A stretch of DNA of 64,000 nucleotides from Sphaerolaimus hirsutus (taxonomy: Eukaryota > Nematoda > Chromadorea > Monhysterida > Sphaerolaimidae): assembly GCA_964036195.1 (NCBI GenBank), contig OZ038450.1, positions 11,968,701 through 12,032,700 on the forward strand, written 5' to 3'. The position numbers and the translations under genes are program-made. The number at the start of each line of letters is the position of its first letter. Position 1 is the first letter of the stretch. Below the pieces are notes generated by a model that was given only the letters and a program-made list of their open reading frames with translations, did no database searches and was not told the origin of the DNA. Below are positions 62,495 through 64,000 of the stretch, piece after piece.

Positions 62495-62888
62495 TACCGT
62501 ATATCCTCGAAATACCCCCGGGGGGTTTATTTTTTCAGAGTGAGAATTTTGAGGGGGGTATTTCGAGGGGGGGGGGTTATTATTTCGCCAGAAATTTTTT
62601 TTAAACCAAGTACTAAATTGTCGTCTGAAACGTACGCAGACGTCGAAAATGCAACAAAAATCGCCATTTATAAGACTCTAAAGACTTGTATAAGTGTGTA
62701 GACGTATAATCACTGTTCTCACATAACAGAGTCATCGTTTTTAACGTGTGTTTTGCATTACCCAGATGACGAACCGCAGCCTTTGTCCTTTACGTTCTCT
62801 ATACACTAAATTTGGGGGGGGGTATTTCGAGGGGGGTTTATAAGTTCATAGTGTCCATTTTGAGGGGGTATTTCGAGGAAATACGGTA
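62495..62888. mobile_element. ACCGTATT-family element
   Basis: Starts TACCGTATATCCTCGAAAT and ends ATTTCGAGGAAATACGGTA. Contains G-runs of up to ten G. About 394 bp. Confidence 0.75.
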
Positions 62889-63501
62889 GTTGTGTATTGT
62901 TTTCTTGTTTTGTGAGTCGTTCTTTGTTTTTTATGTCATTGGGCGCCTTCTTGCTTTTGTTTGGAATTGTTTTCTCTTAATTTATGAACGTATACTCCGG
63001 TTACTTTACACCCTGCACGCGTGGTTCCCGCTGAAAGTGTGCCAACGATGGTTAACGCGTTCGAGTTTCATAAAAAGATGAAAAAATTGATTGTTGTTAT
63101 AATGTTATTCATTAACATATTCACATCGATGAATTTTTTTCATATTTTTACGGAAATCGCATGATTTAATAATCATTGGCACGCTTCCAACACGAGACAT
63201 AAATCAGTGCGAGGGCAGAGTATCACGTACGCCGAGTATATTAGGTAACAACAACCATTGTCTTTCATTCCTGCTGTGTTTACGCTTGCCTCTGGCCATT
63301 TTCCCACGCGGCGCATTACCTACCCAATTAGTGCGTTCTCACCACCCGCTTTCCGCTAAGTGTTTCATTTGGGCTTTTGCTCACTTAATGGATGCTATGT
63401 GAGTGCTATGCAATTTTACAAAAAACATGCGATGTGAAAGTGCTTGATTTAAAAATAACACATGCTTTTGGACATGTTCGTTCAAATCTTCGCCTTCACA
63501 G

Positions 63502-63658
63502 TGGCCCGCGCCATTTTCCTGTAAAGTATGTGCATGCAACTTGGCGCCGTGCCTCACTCACACGCGCGGCCATTTGTCATACAGCATTGCTTTTGCCGTC
63601 AGGGAAGTCATACATCATGGAAGTGAGCCGTTTCTATTTGGCAAAGTATCGCGTCTAG
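63502..63658 (+). CDS. Tentative last exon of the Schlafen-like gene
   Basis: A pyrimidine-rich stretch ending CTTCACAG at 63494-63501 could be a splice acceptor. The next base completes the split codon left by exon 5 as AGT (Ser), and the frame continues 51 codons to a TAG (63656-63658). The phase fits, and the local sequence is CpG-rich like other exons here. However, I recognise no conserved motif, and a GTGAGC donor at 63620 could instead continue the gene beyond the window. Exons between 58.9 and 63.5 kb may also have been missed. Confidence 0.3.
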
Positions 63659-63722
63659 CTTTATTGTTCGTCTAGAATCGACGATTCTTTTGTATGAGAT
63701 TAGGAAATGTCTATTGGATTAT

Positions 63723-64000
63723 ACCGTATTTCCTTGAATGCAAATTATTACGCAAGCGAATTTTTACGGGGGTTATTCGAGGGCTTTTCAGGGTTTTGTG
63801 CTACTGTGATTGAGGTGTGATTGTGTAACCATAAACATAAGAAATTCCAACAACTGCAGACTTGTCAATATTTCGAAATAGCCATTGTATTTTTAAATGC
63901 AATATGCTTCTGCAATATGCAATATCTTCAAGTTCAAAAAAATAGGAGGGGGACTATTATCCCCCTCAGCCCTCAGCTTACTCAAACCTGGTGGAAATTC
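63723..64000. mobile_element. ACCGTATT-family element, left end (runs to window edge)
   Basis: TACCGTATTTCCTTGAATG followed by TTACGGGGGTTATTCGAGGG. The right terminus is not seen before the window ends, so the element is divergent or truncated by the window. Confidence 0.5.

Overview
The window is a stretch of an animal (metazoan, probably invertebrate) nuclear genome. The evidence is spliced genes with GT/AG introns in matching phases, animal-type proteins (a Paf1 C-terminus, a MEIOC-family meiosis protein, a Gly-Tyr-Pro-rich annexin, a Schlafen-type AlbA_2 protein) and a very heavy load of inverted-repeat transposons. I cannot name the phylum from sequence alone. The base composition is mostly AT-rich, with several CpG-dense islands. 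A 200-base run of N at 54837-55036 marks an assembly gap. Layout: 1 to about 14.9 kb is dominated by a minus-strand Ty3/Gypsy retrotransposon with one uninterrupted 3761-residue ORF and flanking non-coding sequence. The last three exons of a Paf1 gene follow on the plus strand (15479-16895). It converges on a nine-exon MEIOC-like gene on the minus strand (start 22083, stop 18686; 663 aa). From 22 to 38 kb I see no convincing gene, only GC-rich islands and many non-autonomous transposons. A complete nine-exon annexin gene runs on the minus strand from 45758 to 38464 (519 aa). From 46 to 49 kb there are foldback repeats and a GCGCCATGGCGC-rich satellite. A plus-strand Schlafen/AlbA_2 gene starts at 49350, and its exons 2 and 3 are present twice around the gap; exons 4 and 5 lie at 57.9-58.9 kb and a tentative last exon at 63.5 kb. 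The most unusual signal is a dispersed hairpin found nine times in the Gypsy region (leader, ORF and putative LTR). Each copy has the same 8-nt loop, GACGTAGG or a close variant on the plus strand. The stems differ from copy to copy but remain self-complementary, so the conservation looks like nucleic-acid structure rather than protein sequence. Second is the duplicated Schlafen exon pair, whose two copies carry reciprocal transposon insertions. That suggests either mutually exclusive exons or two haplotypes placed in tandem. Third are nested transposons dated relative to one another by target-site duplications and empty sites inside the window. Exon boundaries given here were worked out by hand from splice motifs, reading-frame phase and remembered family conservation; no database search was run.
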